Shown in pieces: positions 41,883-53,163 of a stretch of DNA of 64,000 nt. The stretch's first letter is position 1. Every line of letters starts with the position of its first letter. Both the position numbers and the translations under genes were made by a program. Source of the stretch: Rouxiella aceris (GTDB lineage Bacteria > Pseudomonadota > Gammaproteobacteria > Enterobacterales > Enterobacteriaceae); the NCBI RefSeq assembly GCF_012933545.1, contig NZ_JAADJU010000001.1, forward strand, positions 682,001 through 746,000, in the 5' to 3' direction. The notes below the pieces were generated by a model. It saw nothing but the letters and a program-made list of their open reading frames with translations, searched no databases and was not told where the DNA came from.

Positions 41883-42083
41883 CTAACTATTGAGGTGACG
41901 ACTCAACATGTAGTAAATAACACAGCCGGCAACCACTAGACCGCCGCCAAAACGCCGTAACAGCCCGTCCGGCAGTTGCGTCATTGCCAGGATCATTTTT
42001 CGCCACGCGTGCGGAAAAAACATCGGCCCCAACCCTTCCAACACCAAAACCAGTGCGACAGACAACCAAATGCTTGTATTCAT
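41883..42083 (-). CDS. yjeT: Small membrane protein YjeT (DUF2065)
   Basis: A 66-residue protein with two hydrophobic segments (about 3-20 and 46-62) and the DUF2065 core LVLVLEGLGPMFFPHAWRKM and LLRRFGGGLVVAGCVIYYML. Function unknown. It stands between hflC and purA as in E. coli. ATG 42083 aligns with E. coli; an adjacent ATG at 42086 is possible. A terminator separates it from hflC. Confidence 0.92.
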   Translation of the reverse strand: MNTSIWLSVALVLVLEGLGPMFFPHAWRKMILAMTQLPDGLLRRFGGGLVVAGCVIYYMLSRHLNS

Positions 42084-42125
42084 CATCGAGATACTCTGTG
42101 AAAACTCACCCATTGCAGATAAAAC

Positions 42126-42148
42126 AAAAGGCCCGCTATGGGCCTTTT
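42126..42148. terminator. Terminator between hflC and yjeT
   Basis: AAAAGGCCC, loop GCTAT, GGGCCTTTT: symmetrical, so functional in either direction. It lies 71 bases past the hflC stop on the minus strand. Confidence 0.82.
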
Positions 42149-42219
42149 GGGGACAACATCTCGCTGCTTATCTTCGTTCACCTCAAGGATAACGAAAACC
42201 GGCAGGGTCATTATGCGGA

Positions 42220-43230
42220 TTAAGGCTTGATGGTCTTTTCTGGCGATTTCATATAACGGAAGAAATCATCATTAGGACTCATCACCATCACATCATTACC
42301 GCTCTTGAAGCTTTCATCATAGGCACGCAGGCTACGAATAAAGGCATAGAAGTCCGGATCCTGACTGAAGGCATCAGCAAACAGCTTGGCTGCCTGTGCA
42401 TCCCCTTCACCACGAGTAATACGTGCCTGACGCTCTGCTTCAGCCAGGGTACGGGTCACTTCATAGTCAGCAGTAGCACGCAACTTCTCGGCTTCTTCCT
42501 GCCCCTGAGAACGGTGACGACGCGCCACGGCTTCACGTTCTGCACGCATACGCTGGAAAATGGCGTCAGAAACTTCGGCTGGCAGATTGATCTGCTTGAT
42601 GCGCACATCAACCACTTCAATACCAAGTGCCGCCATGCTGTTAGGATTCACCGCTGGCACTTTGCCGTTGGTTTCCTGCTCAACACGCTTGGCTACAGAA
42701 GCAATGGCGTTATCGGCTTCTGTCGTTGCAGCAGCGGCGGCATCTTCATCGTCGGTGCCTTTGTTCAGGGCATCGCGCACATCCAGCGTCAGACGACCGC
42801 GAGAGTCGGTCACGATATCTTTCACATCCAGACGGCCAATTTCAGAACGCAGACGGTCGCTGAACTTACGTTTCAACAGCACTTCAGCCTGAGAAACATC
42901 GCCACCACCGGTAGCCAGGTAGTAACGGCTAAAGTCACTAATACGCCATTTCAGATAAGAGTCGACGATCAGGTCTTTCTTCTCTTTGGTCACAAAACGG
43001 TCAGCCTGGTTATCCATGGTCTGAATACGGGCATCCAGCGTTTTGACGGATTCGAAAAAAGGCACTTTAAAATGCAGGCCGGGAGCATAAACCAGCGGTT
43101 TATTATCACCATCACGCAGCACTTTGCCAAAACGCAGAACAATGCCGCGTTGGCCTTCCTGCACCACAAACAGTGAAGCATAAAGCGCCACCAGCACTAC
43201 AACAACGACAAGTAAAATTGACTTACGCAT
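42220..43230 (-). CDS. hflC: FtsH protease modulator HflC
   Basis: A 336-residue SPFH/prohibitin-domain inner-membrane protein. It has one N-terminal membrane segment (about 3-20), an SPFH domain (about 20-230, EGQRGIVLRFGKVLRD) and a coiled-coil (RMRAEREAVARRHRSQGQEE). With HflK it forms the cage that surrounds FtsH and limits its access to membrane substrates. It starts 3 bases after the hflK stop. Confidence 0.97.
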   Translation of the reverse strand: MRKSILLVVVVVLVALYASLFVVQEGQRGIVLRFGKVLRDGDNKPLVYAPGLHFKVPFFESVKTLDARIQTMDNQADRFVTKEKKDLIVDSYLKWRISDFSRYYLATGGGDVSQAEVLLKRKFSDRLRSEIGRLDVKDIVTDSRGRLTLDVRDALNKGTDDEDAAAAATTEADNAIASVAKRVEQETNGKVPAVNPNSMAALGIEVVDVRIKQINLPAEVSDAIFQRMRAEREAVARRHRSQGQEEAEKLRATADYEVTRTLAEAERQARITRGEGDAQAAKLFADAFSQDPDFYAFIRSLRAYDESFKSGNDVMVMSPNDDFFRYMKSPEKTIKP

Positions 43231-43233
43231 TGG

Positions 43234-44508
43234 TTATTCTCTCCCTACGCGAAGGGTGTCGTCACGCTGTGCATCCACACGGCGCTGCTCCATGACACTG
43301 CCAGAAGAACTCGAGCTGCTGTTACTGGCACTGCTGCTTCTATTACTCGTCGGTGGGGTCACCGGCCTTAACGGGATCATACTGCTGGCATTGGCCGCAC
43401 CGTTATTACCGGCAGCGGATTTACCTTGCAGGATTTGGTCCAGTGGCAACACCATCAGGTTGTTACTCTTGTCGTTAATCAATACCTTGCGAGTGTTGCT
43501 CAGCACATTTTGCATGGTTTCAATATACAGACGCTCACGGGTGATTTCCGGGGCAGCTTTATATTCAGGCAAAAGTTCGGCAAAACGCGCCACTTCACCC
43601 TGCGCTTCCAGGATGGTGCGGTCTTTATAGGCCTTGGCGTTTTCCAGCAGGCGCTGTGCCTGACCGTTGGCACGAGGCTGAACTTCATTGGTGTAAGCTT
43701 CGGCTTCGCGGATATATTGCTGTTCGTTTTCACGGGCGGCAATGGCATCATCAAAGGCGGCTTTCACTTCTTCCGGTGGACGCGCCGTCTGGAAGTTAAC
43801 GTCCTGAACGGTGATGCCCATATGATAAGGGCGAATAGTCTCTTCCAGTACGCGCTGGGTATCGCTACGCACCGTTGTTCGACCTTCCGTCAGAATTTTA
43901 TCCATCGTGTACTTGCCAATCACTCCGCGCAATGCGCTGTCGGTAGCCTGACTCAGGCTGTCATCGGCATTGGCAACGCTGAACAGATAGGCACGAGGAT
44001 CGGTAACGCGGTACTGCACGTTCATTTCGACGCGTACCACGTTCTCATCGGAGGTCAGCATAATGCCTGACGCCGCCAGCTCGCGCACGGTTTCGACGTT
44101 GACCGCCCGCACCTGATCGATAAAGGTCGGTTTCCAGTTCAGGCCCGGCTCAACCATATGATTGAATTGACCAAAACGCGTCACCACGCCCCGTTCGGCT
44201 TCTTTGATGGTATAAAACCCGCTGGCGGCCCAAATCACCACCACCGCTGCCACCGCAAGACCGACGAAACGACTATTCATATTTTTCTGCGGCGCAGAGG
44301 GACTACCACTACCGGACCCCTTGCCGCCAAAACCGCCGAGTTTTTTACTCAGTTTACGGAAGATATCATCAAGATCGGGAGGCCCCTGATCGCGGCCGCC
44401 CTTATTGTTATTGCCACCAGAATTATTTCCACCAGAGTTGCCGCTATTTTTGCTGCTTCCCCAGGGGTCGCGGTCCTGTCCGTTATTACCGGGCTGATTC
44501 CACGCCAT
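43234..44508 (-). CDS. hflK: FtsH protease modulator HflK
   Basis: A 424-residue partner of HflC (E. coli 419). It has a cytoplasmic Gly/Asn-rich low-complexity N-terminus (NSGGNNSGGNNNKGG), a membrane segment about 82-98, an SPFH domain (KEAERGVVTRFGQFNHM, 104-290), a coiled-coil, and a Ser-rich tail. Order hflX-hflK-hflC is conserved; 172 bases separate it from hflX. Confidence 0.97.
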   Translation of the reverse strand: MAWNQPGNNGQDRDPWGSSKNSGNSGGNNSGGNNNKGGRDQGPPDLDDIFRKLSKKLGGFGGKGSGSGSPSAPQKNMNSRFVGLAVAAVVVIWAASGFYTIKEAERGVVTRFGQFNHMVEPGLNWKPTFIDQVRAVNVETVRELAASGIMLTSDENVVRVEMNVQYRVTDPRAYLFSVANADDSLSQATDSALRGVIGKYTMDKILTEGRTTVRSDTQRVLEETIRPYHMGITVQDVNFQTARPPEEVKAAFDDAIAARENEQQYIREAEAYTNEVQPRANGQAQRLLENAKAYKDRTILEAQGEVARFAELLPEYKAAPEITRERLYIETMQNVLSNTRKVLINDKSNNLMVLPLDQILQGKSAAGNNGAANASSMIPLRPVTPPTSNRSSSASNSSSSSSGSVMEQRRVDAQRDDTLRVGRE

Positions 44509-44680
44509 GTTATAGCTCCATTATTCTATGATTGGTGTTCTTCAGGCCAAATCAGACAAGGCTTATACCCGCCATTTTTCAGGGTGCCAATACCTTGACT
44601 GTCCGTGCCTGTCCCCACGGCCTACAGCTGTAAGCTGCCGGGACAGGCTTGGTTGTCGCGGTACTGCATCATGAAATCTG

Positions 44681-45970
44681 TCAGGTATTGTTGCGGATAT
44701 AACCGCTCATTGCCTGTTCTTGTTTGCAAAGGCGCAGCCAGTCAACAATGGGCATACGCACCATCAGACCAATACTGCCATCCTCTTCAATCCATTCTTT
44801 TTCAATCGCCTGAAGCTGGTAAAAACGGCTACGAAGGCGGCCAGCTTCTGGTGGCAAGCACAATTCTATCTGCGCTATTTCACCGGACAGACGCTCCGTT
44901 AATGCCTGAAATAGCAACGAAATACCTTCCCCCGTCACGGCGGAAAGCCAGACGCGGACAGGAACATTCTCTTCGTTGCGGTCAATACGCGGAACAAAGT
45001 CATCCAGCATATCTATTTTATTCATCACTAACAGCACAGGGATATCATCTGCATCAATCTCCGCCAGCACCGTATTTACCGCATCGATATTTTCCTCAAC
45101 GCGAATATCGGCTGCATCAATCACATGCAACAACAGAGATGCCTGTCGGGTTTCCTGCAATGTTGCCTTAAATGCAGCAACCAAATCGTGAGGCAGGTGA
45201 CGAATAAACCCTACGGTATCCGCCAGCACCGTTTCACCTACATCTGTCACCATCACGCGGCGCAGGGTAGGATCGAGGGTGGCAAACAACTGATCGGCCA
45301 CATACACATCGGCCTCGGTAATACGATTAAATAATGTCGACTTTCCGGCGTTGGTATAACCCACCAGCGAAACTGTCGGCACATCGGCACGTACGCGGGA
45401 GCGCCGTCCTTGCTCACGCTGCTTGGCGACGCGTTCAAGACGACTTAAAATAAGGGTGATTCTGTCGCGCAAAAGACGACGGTCAGTCTCAAGCTGGGTT
45501 TCCCCGGGTCCACGCGCACCGATCCCGCCCCCTTGGCGTTCAAGGTGAGTCCAGCCGCGTACCAGTCGGGTTGCTATATGGCGTAACTGTGCCAATTCTA
45601 CTTGTAATTTACCTTCGTGAGTACGGGCGCGCTGGGCAAAAATATCTAGAATCAGTCCAGTACGATCAACCACGCGGCATTCACACAAGCGTTCCAGGTT
45701 ACGTTCCTGGCCAGGTGATAATGCGTGATCAAACAGGATTACAGATGCGCCGGTTGCTTTAACGGCATCTGCGATTTCTTGGGCCTTTCCTTCACCGACA
45801 AAGTATTTGGGGTGTGGGGCCTTACGGCTCCCGGTGATGACTTGCAACGCCTCAACACCCGCAGAAGAAACCAGCGATTCAAACTCGCTCAAGTCTTCTG
45901 TGTCTTTGTCCTGCGAGAAATAGATATGAACCAGTACGGCCTGCTCACCGGCTTCATAACGGTCAAACAA
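44681..45970 (-). CDS. hflX: Ribosome-associated GTPase HflX
   Basis: A 429-residue GTPase that splits stalled 70S ribosomes after heat stress in E. coli. The N-terminal HflX domain contains [12 protein letters not shown] (154-165); G1 is GYTNAGKS (204-211), G3 DTVG (251-254) and G4 NKID. The start is TTG 45970 with GAGAGGT about 7 bases upstream; the residues [20 protein letters not shown] align with E. coli from the first position, so the rare start is credible. It follows hfq by 98 bases. Confidence 0.96.
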   Translation of the reverse strand: MFDRYEAGEQAVLVHIYFSQDKDTEDLSEFESLVSSAGVEALQVITGSRKAPHPKYFVGEGKAQEIADAVKATGASVILFDHALSPGQERNLERLCECRVVDRTGLILDIFAQRARTHEGKLQVELAQLRHIATRLVRGWTHLERQGGGIGARGPGETQLETDRRLLRDRITLILSRLERVAKQREQGRRSRVRADVPTVSLVGYTNAGKSTLFNRITEADVYVADQLFATLDPTLRRVMVTDVGETVLADTVGFIRHLPHDLVAAFKATLQETRQASLLLHVIDAADIRVEENIDAVNTVLAEIDADDIPVLLVMNKIDMLDDFVPRIDRNEENVPVRVWLSAVTGEGISLLFQALTERLSGEIAQIELCLPPEAGRLRSRFYQLQAIEKEWIEEDGSIGLMVRMPIVDWLRLCKQEQAMSGYIRNNT

Positions 45971-46068
45971 GCGTGTGACCTCTCAATTGAGAAAAAGAAT
46001 TCAACGAGGGGCACATAAGGGGCAAAAAACCCTTTATGAACCCCTTCGATATTGAACGACCATGCGCC

Positions 46069-46377
46069 TTATTCGGCGTCATCGCCATCCTGCGGCTGCT
46101 GTGAAGCAGACGGTGCACTACCATGATGATAGTTGCTGGTAGTACCGCCAGTTGGCGTATTGCTATGATGAGATACCGGGCGAGAAGGCACCACGGTGGA
46201 GATAGCGTGTTTATACACCATCTGGTTTACCGTGTTTTTCAACAGAATGACAAACTGATCAAAAGACTCAATCTGGCCTTGCAGCTTAATACCATTCACC
46301 AAGTAAATAGAAACCGGAACACGTTCGCGACGCAATGCGTTCAGGAACGGATCTTGCAAAGATTGCCCCTTAGCCAT
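46069..46377 (-). CDS. hfq: RNA chaperone Hfq
   Basis: A 102-residue hexameric Sm-like protein that matches sRNAs with mRNAs. All contact residues are visible: Q8, D9, R16 and R17 (rim), K31 (distal), and YKHAIS with K56/H57 (proximal face). The C-terminal tail is His/Gly/Ser-rich and ends in the acidic DGDDAE, the tip that promotes RNA release. It lies between miaA and hflX as usual. Confidence 0.98.
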   Translation of the reverse strand: MAKGQSLQDPFLNALRRERVPVSIYLVNGIKLQGQIESFDQFVILLKNTVNQMVYKHAISTVVPSRPVSHHSNTPTGGTTSNYHHGSAPSASQQPQDGDDAE

Positions 46378-46491
46378 TCTATCTTTTCCTTATTTGTTTG
46401 TTGTTTGTAACTTAGAGCCTACAAGCTCGAAAATAAATCACATAAAAAATTTGCGCGTTGAGTACTCATCAATTGTACACAATCATCCAAC

Positions 46492-47433
46492 CTATGCACT
46501 AACAACCTGAATTACACGGTTTAAGGCCTCATTTGGCTTTTCTGAATCAAGCCATTCAACGCCTTCCCAACCCCGTAACCATGTCATTTGACGCTTGGCC
46601 AGTTGTCGTGTCGCACAAACACCACGATAAACCATTTCATCGTAGCCGATTTCACCAGAAAAATATGACCACATCTGGCGATAACCGACACAACGAATGG
46701 AAGGCATGTCCGTATGCAAATCACCCCGAGTGAAAAGCGCTTTCGCTTCTGCTTCAAATCCATTGGCAATCATTTGCCGAAAGCGCATTTCAATACGATC
46801 ATGCAGCAATTCGCGACTCGTAGGTGCAATCGCAAATTGATGTACCCGGTAAGGTAAGGCTTCACCCGAAACTTTTACTAGTTCCGTTAAAGTTTTACCC
46901 GAAATATAAAAAACTTCCAGTGCTCTGGAGAGTCTCTGTGGATCATTCGGATGAATACGCATTGCCGCAACCGGATCGACTTCACTTAACTTCTGATGCA
47001 GCGCTTCCCATCCCTGTTCCGCCGCCTGCGCCTCAATGCGCTCGCGCACTTTTGCATCTGCGGCAGGCAGGGGAGAAAGTCCCTCCAGCAATGCCTTGAA
47101 ATAAAGCATTGTGCCGCCCACCAACAACGGAATTTTCTGACGCGAAGTAATTTCGGCCATTTCGCGCAGGGCATCGGCGCGGAAATCAGCGGCGGAGTAA
47201 GACTGCGCGGGATCGAGAATATCAATCAACCGATGCGGTGCCTGCGCCAACTCTTCCGGCGAAGGTTTGGCCGTGCCAATATCCATCCCCCGATAGATAA
47301 GAGCAGAATCAACGCTAATAAGTTCAACCGGAAGATGCTGGCGTAAGGCCATCGCCAGGGCAGTCTTGCCCGAAGCGGTAGGGCCCATAATAAAAATTGC
47401 AGGAGGTAATGCTTTGTTTTCAGAATCAGTCAT
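46492..47433 (-). CDS. miaA: tRNA dimethylallyltransferase MiaA
   Basis: Adds the isopentenyl group to A37 of tRNAs reading UNN codons. At 313 residues when started at 47433 ([10 protein letters not shown]), with P-loop GPTASGKT (17-24), [16 protein letters not shown] and [15 protein letters not shown]. The start codon lies inside the end of mutL: the two genes overlap by 8 bases (ATGACTGA), indicating translational coupling. The frame is open a further 53 codons inside mutL, without conservation. Confidence 0.97.
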   Translation of the reverse strand: MTDSENKALPPAIFIMGPTASGKTALAMALRQHLPVELISVDSALIYRGMDIGTAKPSPEELAQAPHRLIDILDPAQSYSAADFRADALREMAEITSRQKIPLLVGGTMLYFKALLEGLSPLPAADAKVRERIEAQAAEQGWEALHQKLSEVDPVAAMRIHPNDPQRLSRALEVFYISGKTLTELVKVSGEALPYRVHQFAIAPTSRELLHDRIEMRFRQMIANGFEAEAKALFTRGDLHTDMPSIRCVGYRQMWSYFSGEIGYDEMVYRGVCATRQLAKRQMTWLRGWEGVEWLDSEKPNEALNRVIQVVSA

Positions 47434-49381
47434 GCTTAAAAGCCGCCAATGCCGGCTGTAAATCAACAGGTTGCAAGAGTCCGGAAGGTGGAGATCTGAC
47501 CAACTGCGGGCAAAGTCGCTCAACATCCGTGAGTAATTGTATTGCTTGAGAAACTGTCCAGACTTCATGCTCACTGCCAATACTGCGGGCAAACCACATA
47601 GCTACCGCATCAGGAGTCACCTCCTGGAGAACAGCAATATAGCCTAACAGTTCAGGTATCAACTTTTGTAAATTTTGTTGGCGCAATGGTAAAGGTACCG
47701 TTCGCAGCGTGCCGCGCTGTTGTTCAAGGACCATGTCGATACCAAAATGCTGCAAAAGCGCCTGATGGCGGGTAAACGCCGCCCGCTCTTCTTTACTCAA
47801 CGTCAATTTAACCGGGATCAGTAACGGCTGAGGACGTAATCCTTCAGAAGTGGGGGTGAGTTGGGCCGTTTTCAACCATCGTTCGGCAACCGACAGTGAT
47901 AACAGCACCAGTTTGTGATCTCTTTCCAGTAATGCAATATCCGCCGAACAGAGAGTCAATACGCGGCCAAAGCCCTGGCTATGCCCTTCGAGGGCCACTT
48001 CTGGCAAAGCGGGCTCCTGCGCTGCCGTGGCTACCGCCATGTTCTCGGTATAATCGCCGCGACCAGCAGCGGGCTTGAGCAATTGCTGATAAAGCTCGCC
48101 TTGTGGCTTGCTGTAAGCGTTGCCGTCGTTAAAACGCGGTGCCGGCTCCCGCAGATGGGCCGAGCGGCTGGTTTGCGGAAATACCGATTTTGCCGCCGAC
48201 ACCGGCGCTGGCGCACGTTTCTCTGTCGCGCCAGGTGGCGAGACTGGCACTGTCTTGTTCGCGGCTTCAGGCGGTGTTATTTCTGCTGGCTGAGCAAAAT
48301 GGTTGCCGCCCGCAGCCTGGCGATTTTCAGGCTGCCAGCGCGGTGAGTCACCTTCCAGCTGCGTTGGATCGATAACCGGATCCCCCGCCTGCTGCAGCAC
48401 AGTGACTACCGCCTGATAAATAAAATCATGCACCAGCCGCGACTGATGAAAGCGCACTTCATGTTTCGCCGGATGCACGTTAACGTCCACCTGATGCGGA
48501 TCCACATCGAGATACAGCACATAGGCCGGTTGTTGATCGTCTTTCAACTGATCCTGATAGGCCTGGCGGATCGCATGATTAATCAGGCGGTCCTTCATCA
48601 TGCGGTTATTCACATAGCAATATTGCATATCGTTGAGGCTGCGCGATCCCGCCGGATCGGCCACCCAGCCGTGGATCGCCAGATCGCCATGACGCCACTC
48701 CACCTCAAGGGCATGCTCCACAAAGGTGGGACTGCAAATTGTTGCCAGACGGCGCAGGCTCTGGGCCGGATCTTTTACCGCCCGGTATTGCCGCATCAAT
48801 TTGCCGTTGTGACTGAGGTTGAACGCCACGTCAAAGCGGGCCAGGGCGATACGTCTGACCACCTCGTCAATATGGGTAAACTCGGTCTTCTCGGTACGCA
48901 TAAACTTGCGGCGGGCCGGGGTGTTAAAGAATAAATCGAGCACTTCGACCGTGGAGCCCTGAGGATGGGCGGCGGGCTTGACGGTCACCGCCATATCACG
49001 CCCTTCGGCATAAGCCTGCCAGGCTTCATCCTGACTGGCGGTACGCGAAGTCAGCGTCAAACGGGAAACCGAGCTGATACTGGCCAGCGCTTCGCCGCGA
49101 AAACCCAGGCTGAGGATGGCTTCAAGATCGTCAAGGGAGCTGATTTTACTGGTGGCATGGCGAGCCAGCGCCAGCGCCAGCTCATCTTTGCCAATACCAC
49201 AACCATTGTCACGAATGCGGATCAGCTTGGCGCCGCCGCGATCGATATCAATATCAATCCGGGTCGCACCGGCATCCAGGCTATTTTCCACCAGCTCTTT
49301 AACCACGGATGCCGGCCGTTCTACAACCTCACCGGCGGCAATCTGATTTGCCAGCTGCGGTGGCAGTACCCGAATTGGCAT
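47426..49381 (-). CDS. mutL: DNA mismatch repair protein MutL
   Basis: A 651-residue GHKL ATPase that links MutS to MutH and UvrD. The N-terminal ATPase has E29, N33 ([13 protein letters not shown]), DNGCGIG and the ATS-K motif (RHATSKI); [13 protein letters not shown] follows. A variable Pro/Ala-rich linker (about 360-440) precedes the C-terminal dimerisation domain. It lacks the endonuclease motif DQHAxxERxxYE, as expected in a MutH-dependent organism. 42 bases separate it from amiB. Confidence 0.97.
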   Translation of the reverse strand: MPIRVLPPQLANQIAAGEVVERPASVVKELVENSLDAGATRIDIDIDRGGAKLIRIRDNGCGIGKDELALALARHATSKISSLDDLEAILSLGFRGEALASISSVSRLTLTSRTASQDEAWQAYAEGRDMAVTVKPAAHPQGSTVEVLDLFFNTPARRKFMRTEKTEFTHIDEVVRRIALARFDVAFNLSHNGKLMRQYRAVKDPAQSLRRLATICSPTFVEHALEVEWRHGDLAIHGWVADPAGSRSLNDMQYCYVNNRMMKDRLINHAIRQAYQDQLKDDQQPAYVLYLDVDPHQVDVNVHPAKHEVRFHQSRLVHDFIYQAVVTVLQQAGDPVIDPTQLEGDSPRWQPENRQAAGGNHFAQPAEITPPEAANKTVPVSPPGATEKRAPAPVSAAKSVFPQTSRSAHLREPAPRFNDGNAYSKPQGELYQQLLKPAAGRGDYTENMAVATAAQEPALPEVALEGHSQGFGRVLTLCSADIALLERDHKLVLLSLSVAERWLKTAQLTPTSEGLRPQPLLIPVKLTLSKEERAAFTRHQALLQHFGIDMVLEQQRGTLRTVPLPLRQQNLQKLIPELLGYIAVLQEVTPDAVAMWFARSIGSEHEVWTVSQAIQLLTDVERLCPQLVRSPPSGLLQPVDLQPALAAFKHD

Positions 49382-49423
49382 AACCGCTCCTGTCTTCTCA
49401 AGAAGATAATGTTAAACACCCGG

Positions 49424-51163
49424 TCAAGAATGCGGGATGGTCAAGGTTTGGCCGAGCTGGACTTCACCGGATTTCAGATGATTTGCGGTTTTGATATCAC
49501 CCATACTGACGCCATATTTTGACGCAATGGCCGACAGCGTATCGCCGCGCACCACCTTGTGTCTGGTGGGCTTCTTCGCGCTGTTGGCGGCAGTAATGCG
49601 GGCAACCGGTGGCGTTGCAGCGACTACGGTGGCCCCCGCCGGAACTTTAATCCGTTGTCCGACCCAGACGCCGTCTTTTTTAAGTCGATTAAGATCGCGC
49701 AAGGCACTCATTGTCGTGCCGTAGCGTGCCGCAATGCCGGATAAGGTTTCACCGGGTTTGACCTGATGGACCTGCGTGGCCCCGGCCAATGCCGCCGTGG
49801 CCTCAATCGGGCCTGGCTGGCTCAGGGCGGGCGCTGCGGGAGTGTCATTCACCGCCGTTGCGCTGGCCAGCAACGGTCGGTTTTCGACCTTTGGGCCAGA
49901 TTGTAACGGATGGGAAAGGAAATAACTGCGCAGGCCTTCATAAATGGCATGGGCAATTTTATCCTGATAATCACTGCTACCGAGCAACCGCTCACCGCTT
50001 GGATTACTGATAAAGCCGGTTTCTACCAGCAATGACGGGATATCCGGAGAGCGCAAAACGCCCAGGCTGGCATGCTCGGGTTTGCTCTTGTGTAATGCGC
50101 CAACCCGACGCAGTTGTTGCAACACTTTGGTTGCCACGTCGTAACCCACCCGCTGAGAGTGGCCAAACTGCAAATCCAGCACTGCCTGGCTCAGATAGGG
50201 GTCGGAGGCGGTGTTGGCCAGCATATCGCCTGCGCCACCCAGCAACTCAGACTGTTTCTCGTGCTGCTCCAGCCAGTTACCCATTTCATTGTTGGCACGA
50301 CGGTTGGACAACACCCATACCGAAGCCCCGCTGACGCTGCGGTTAGGCGCGGCATCGGCGTGAATGGAAACCAGTAAATTTGCCCCCTTCTTACGCGCCA
50401 CATCCGAACGGCCCATTACCGAAATAAAGTAATCGCCGTCGCGGGTCAGTACCGGTTTAAACATCGGATCCCGCGCCAGCTCCGCCTGCAGCTTGCGAGC
50501 AATGGCAATGGTGACGTTTTTCTCTTTTAGCCCGCCAATGCCTTGCGCACCGGGATCTTGCCCACCGTGACCGGCGTCGATGGCCACGATAACCTGGTTA
50601 TCCGAGGTATTACCGCTGGTGCGCGGCGTTGGGGTACCGCTCAGCACCGGCGCACTGGTGGCAACAATACTGTTGTCACCATCAACGGGGGCACTCTGCG
50701 CTATGCTGCTGCGCGCTGGCCGGGAAAAGGTAGCTTTCGGAGCCGCGGCATTAAGGGTGAAGACCACCGTGTAATCATCACCATTGGGTTGAACCTGGGC
50801 GTTGGTGCGCACCTTTTGCGTCAGTTCAAACACCAGCCGTTGAGTGGTCGCCTCTGCTGGCGTACTGGCTCGCACGCGTTTAACCAGATTTTGACCGCTA
50901 AAATTAAGTGGCAATCCGCGCATCACGCCGTTTTGCTTGATATCAATGACCATGCGTTCGGGGTTATGCAGCGGGAAAAATGAGTAATCGGGTTTGCCAT
51001 CAAAAGTGATGGTCACCAGCGATTGCGTGCTGCCGTTGGTGACATTGATGTTTTTCATCCCCGCAGCAAAAGCGGGAATAATGTTCGCCGATGCCATAAC
51101 CGCCACAGTCAGCACCAGCATCGCTGCAATTTTGTTCAAAAATATCTTAACGCATTGAATCAT
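49424..51163 (-). CDS. amiB: N-acetylmuramoyl-L-alanine amidase AmiB with two LysM domains
   Basis: A periplasmic septal amidase that splits daughter-cell peptidoglycan, activated by EnvC. The 579-residue protein has a signal peptide (1-33, cut after AFA), an AMIN domain (about 38-130) for septal targeting, a zinc amidase_3 domain (about 190-410; [33 protein letters not shown]), and two C-terminal LysM domains ([15 protein letters not shown] and [15 protein letters not shown]). It is much longer than E. coli AmiB (445), mainly through the second LysM and linkers. It starts 7 bases after tsaE. Confidence 0.96.
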   Translation of the reverse strand: MIQCVKIFLNKIAAMLVLTVAVMASANIIPAFAAGMKNINVTNGSTQSLVTITFDGKPDYSFFPLHNPERMVIDIKQNGVMRGLPLNFSGQNLVKRVRASTPAEATTQRLVFELTQKVRTNAQVQPNGDDYTVVFTLNAAAPKATFSRPARSSIAQSAPVDGDNSIVATSAPVLSGTPTPRTSGNTSDNQVIVAIDAGHGGQDPGAQGIGGLKEKNVTIAIARKLQAELARDPMFKPVLTRDGDYFISVMGRSDVARKKGANLLVSIHADAAPNRSVSGASVWVLSNRRANNEMGNWLEQHEKQSELLGGAGDMLANTASDPYLSQAVLDLQFGHSQRVGYDVATKVLQQLRRVGALHKSKPEHASLGVLRSPDIPSLLVETGFISNPSGERLLGSSDYQDKIAHAIYEGLRSYFLSHPLQSGPKVENRPLLASATAVNDTPAAPALSQPGPIEATAALAGATQVHQVKPGETLSGIAARYGTTMSALRDLNRLKKDGVWVGQRIKVPAGATVVAATPPVARITAANSAKKPTRHKVVRGDTLSAIASKYGVSMGDIKTANHLKSGEVQLGQTLTIPHS

Positions 51164-51170
51164 TACAGCA

Positions 51171-51638
51171 TTATCCTTGCTCTTGTAGCAACTGCAGTAA
51201 ACGGTTACCTGCCTCTGAAACGGCCTTGATGGTTGCCAATCGCCCCTGTGGCTGATAAGTGAGCGTCAGTTCCAGGTCGGGATCGGGTAATACCCCTGCG
51301 CCCTGCTGCGGCCATTCCACCAGACAAATGGCGTCTTCGGTAAAATAGTCGCGAATGCCCATAAACTCGAGTTCTTCGGGGTCTGCCAGACGGTACAGAT
51401 CAAAATGGTACACCGCCATAGGATCAAGCTGATAAGGTTCCACCAGAGTATAAGTGGGGCTTTTCACATTGCCTTTATGCCCACGCGCCTGCAGGAATCC
51501 CCGGCTAAAGGTGGTTTTTCCCGCGCCTAAATCGCCATACAGGTGAATAACGGTCGCACCTTGACAGGCGTTGGCTAAATCGGCGCCAAGTTTCAGGGTG
51601 GCGGCTTCATCTGGCAGAGCTAAGTCAAATTGAGTCAT
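51171..51638 (-). CDS. tsaE: tRNA threonylcarbamoyladenosine biosynthesis protein TsaE
   Basis: ATPase of the TsaBDE complex needed for t6A37 tRNA modification. 155 residues (E. coli 153) when started at ATG 51638 ([11 protein letters not shown]). P-loop [28 protein letters not shown] and [10 protein letters not shown] are conserved. A TTG at 51659 overlapping nnr is an alternative. The ribosome site is weak and coupling to nnr, which ends 10 bases upstream, is likely. Confidence 0.95.
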   Translation of the reverse strand: MTQFDLALPDEAATLKLGADLANACQGATVIHLYGDLGAGKTTFSRGFLQARGHKGNVKSPTYTLVEPYQLDPMAVYHFDLYRLADPEELEFMGIRDYFTEDAICLVEWPQQGAGVLPDPDLELTLTYQPQGRLATIKAVSEAGNRLLQLLQEQG

Positions 51639-51648
51639 GGGCTGATTT

Positions 51649-53163
51649 CTATTTTTCAAGGTCAGGATTAACCAACGGGGTTATCCAGGTTAATAAATCC
51701 GTGGCCAGCATGCCGCGCATGCCTTGACGTTGCGCCAGGATGTCCGCCGCCGCACCGTGAACCACAGTGCCTGCGCAGGCGGCATCATAGAGCGATAATT
51801 TTTGTGCCAACAAGGCACCAATCACCCCCGACAGCACATCACCCATGCCGCCGCTGGCCATACCGGCATTGCCGACATCGGCCACGGCCATGCGCTGGTC
51901 GTCAGCGATGATAAGGGTACCGGCCCCTTTTAACACCACAACGCCACCATAACGTTCGCTCAGGCGGCGCAAAGAAAGTAAGCGGTCGCTTTCAATTTCT
52001 TTTACCGAGCATCCCAAAAGACGGGCCGCTTCGCCGGGATGGGGGGTCAACACGCGATTTTGCCGTTTCTGCGGGGTTATTGCCAGCATGTTAAGCGCAT
52101 CTGCATCCCAGATCGCCGGTTTTTCACTTTCAGCCACGCGGCGAAAGGCAGATTTTCCCCATTCATTTTGACCCAGACCCGGACCAATCACGACGGCGCT
52201 GGCCCACTCGAGGCTGGCGATTAATGATTCATCGTTTAACTCTTGCACCATCAGCTCGGGACGGGCGGTTAACAATGGACCGATATGTTGTTTGTGAGTA
52301 AGTACTCGCACCATGCCTGCTCCGGCGCGCAACGCGGCTTCTGCCGCCATACGAATGGCACCGGCATAGCCGATATCACCGCCTATCAGCAGTAAATGGC
52401 CGTGATCGCCTTTATGGGAACAGGGACGACGAGGTTTGAGCCATTCACCCAGCCGCGAACGGTCAAGACGTGCCAACAACGGCTGATGTCCGCCTAGCCA
52501 GCTTTCCAGCCGCAGGCCGGCATAGTGCAACTCGCCAACGTAATCCCTCGCCTGGCCGGTCAATAACCCGACTTTCAGGGCAATAAAGGTCACTGTCGCT
52601 GTGGCATGGACCGCGTCACCGGGTGCCACACCATTTAACGCCGAGAGGCCAGAGGGAATATCCAGCGCCAATACGGCGGCAGGATGCTGGTTGATGGACT
52701 GAATTAGCCGCGCCATCGGCTCGCGGGGAGCGGCGGTTAAGCCGGTACCCAACAAGGCGTCCACCAGCAGATCGGCGTCCTGCGGCCAGGGTTGTTCGAT
52801 ATTGCCAATCACGCCCCCTGTCTTCTGCCATCCTTGCTGTGCCTGCTGCGCCTCTGCCGGCAACGGCTTACTGCTGGCAACCGCCAACAGCGTCACCTTG
52901 ATCCCGGCATCCTTGGCCAGGCGGGCCAGCTCATAGCCATCGCCGCCGTTATTGCCAGGTCCACACAAAATCAACCAGTGCTGCGAGTGAGGGAAACGTG
53001 ATCTTGCCACACTGAACGCTGCCGTTGCTGCCCTTTGCATCAGGGTAAACAATGAGATACCGGTGTCTTGCGCCGCTTGTGCCTCGGCCTGGCGCAGCCA
53101 GTCTGCAGAATAGACGGAATATGGTAAACTGGGCAGGTTCTGTTTTTCACTGTGGTTAGTCAT
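51649..53163 (-). CDS. nnr: Bifunctional NAD(P)H-hydrate epimerase / ADP-dependent dehydratase Nnr
   Basis: Repairs hydrated NAD(P)H. The N-terminal YjeF_N epimerase domain (about 20-220; [20 protein letters not shown]) is fused to a C-terminal dehydratase domain (about 228-500; [46 protein letters not shown]). At 504 residues it is close to the E. coli length of 515. A strong GAGGAGG ribosome site precedes the ATG. The start codon overlaps the start of queG on the opposite strand. Confidence 0.97.
   Translation of the reverse strand: MTNHSEKQNLPSLPYSVYSADWLRQAEAQAAQDTGISLFTLMQRAATAAFSVARSRFPHSQHWLILCGPGNNGGDGYELARLAKDAGIKVTLLAVASSKPLPAEAQQAQQGWQKTGGVIGNIEQPWPQDADLLVDALLGTGLTAAPREPMARLIQSINQHPAAVLALDIPSGLSALNGVAPGDAVHATATVTFIALKVGLLTGQARDYVGELHYAGLRLESWLGGHQPLLARLDRSRLGEWLKPRRPCSHKGDHGHLLLIGGDIGYAGAIRMAAEAALRAGAGMVRVLTHKQHIGPLLTARPELMVQELNDESLIASLEWASAVVIGPGLGQNEWGKSAFRRVAESEKPAIWDADALNMLAITPQKRQNRVLTPHPGEAARLLGCSVKEIESDRLLSLRRLSERYGGVVVLKGAGTLIIADDQRMAVADVGNAGMASGGMGDVLSGVIGALLAQKLSLYDAACAGTVVHGAAADILAQRQGMRGMLATDLLTWITPLVNPDLEK

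Noticed and set aside
42514-44070. Two long plus-strand frames opposite hflC and hflK
   Set aside because: Both are shadows of the conserved SPFH genes, with no plausible start sites.
46003-46052. Hairpin between hfq and hflX (AAGGGG/CCCCTT)
   Set aside because: The stem is only 6 bp with a loop of about 20 bases; too weak to call a terminator, and hfq-hflX are normally co-transcribed.
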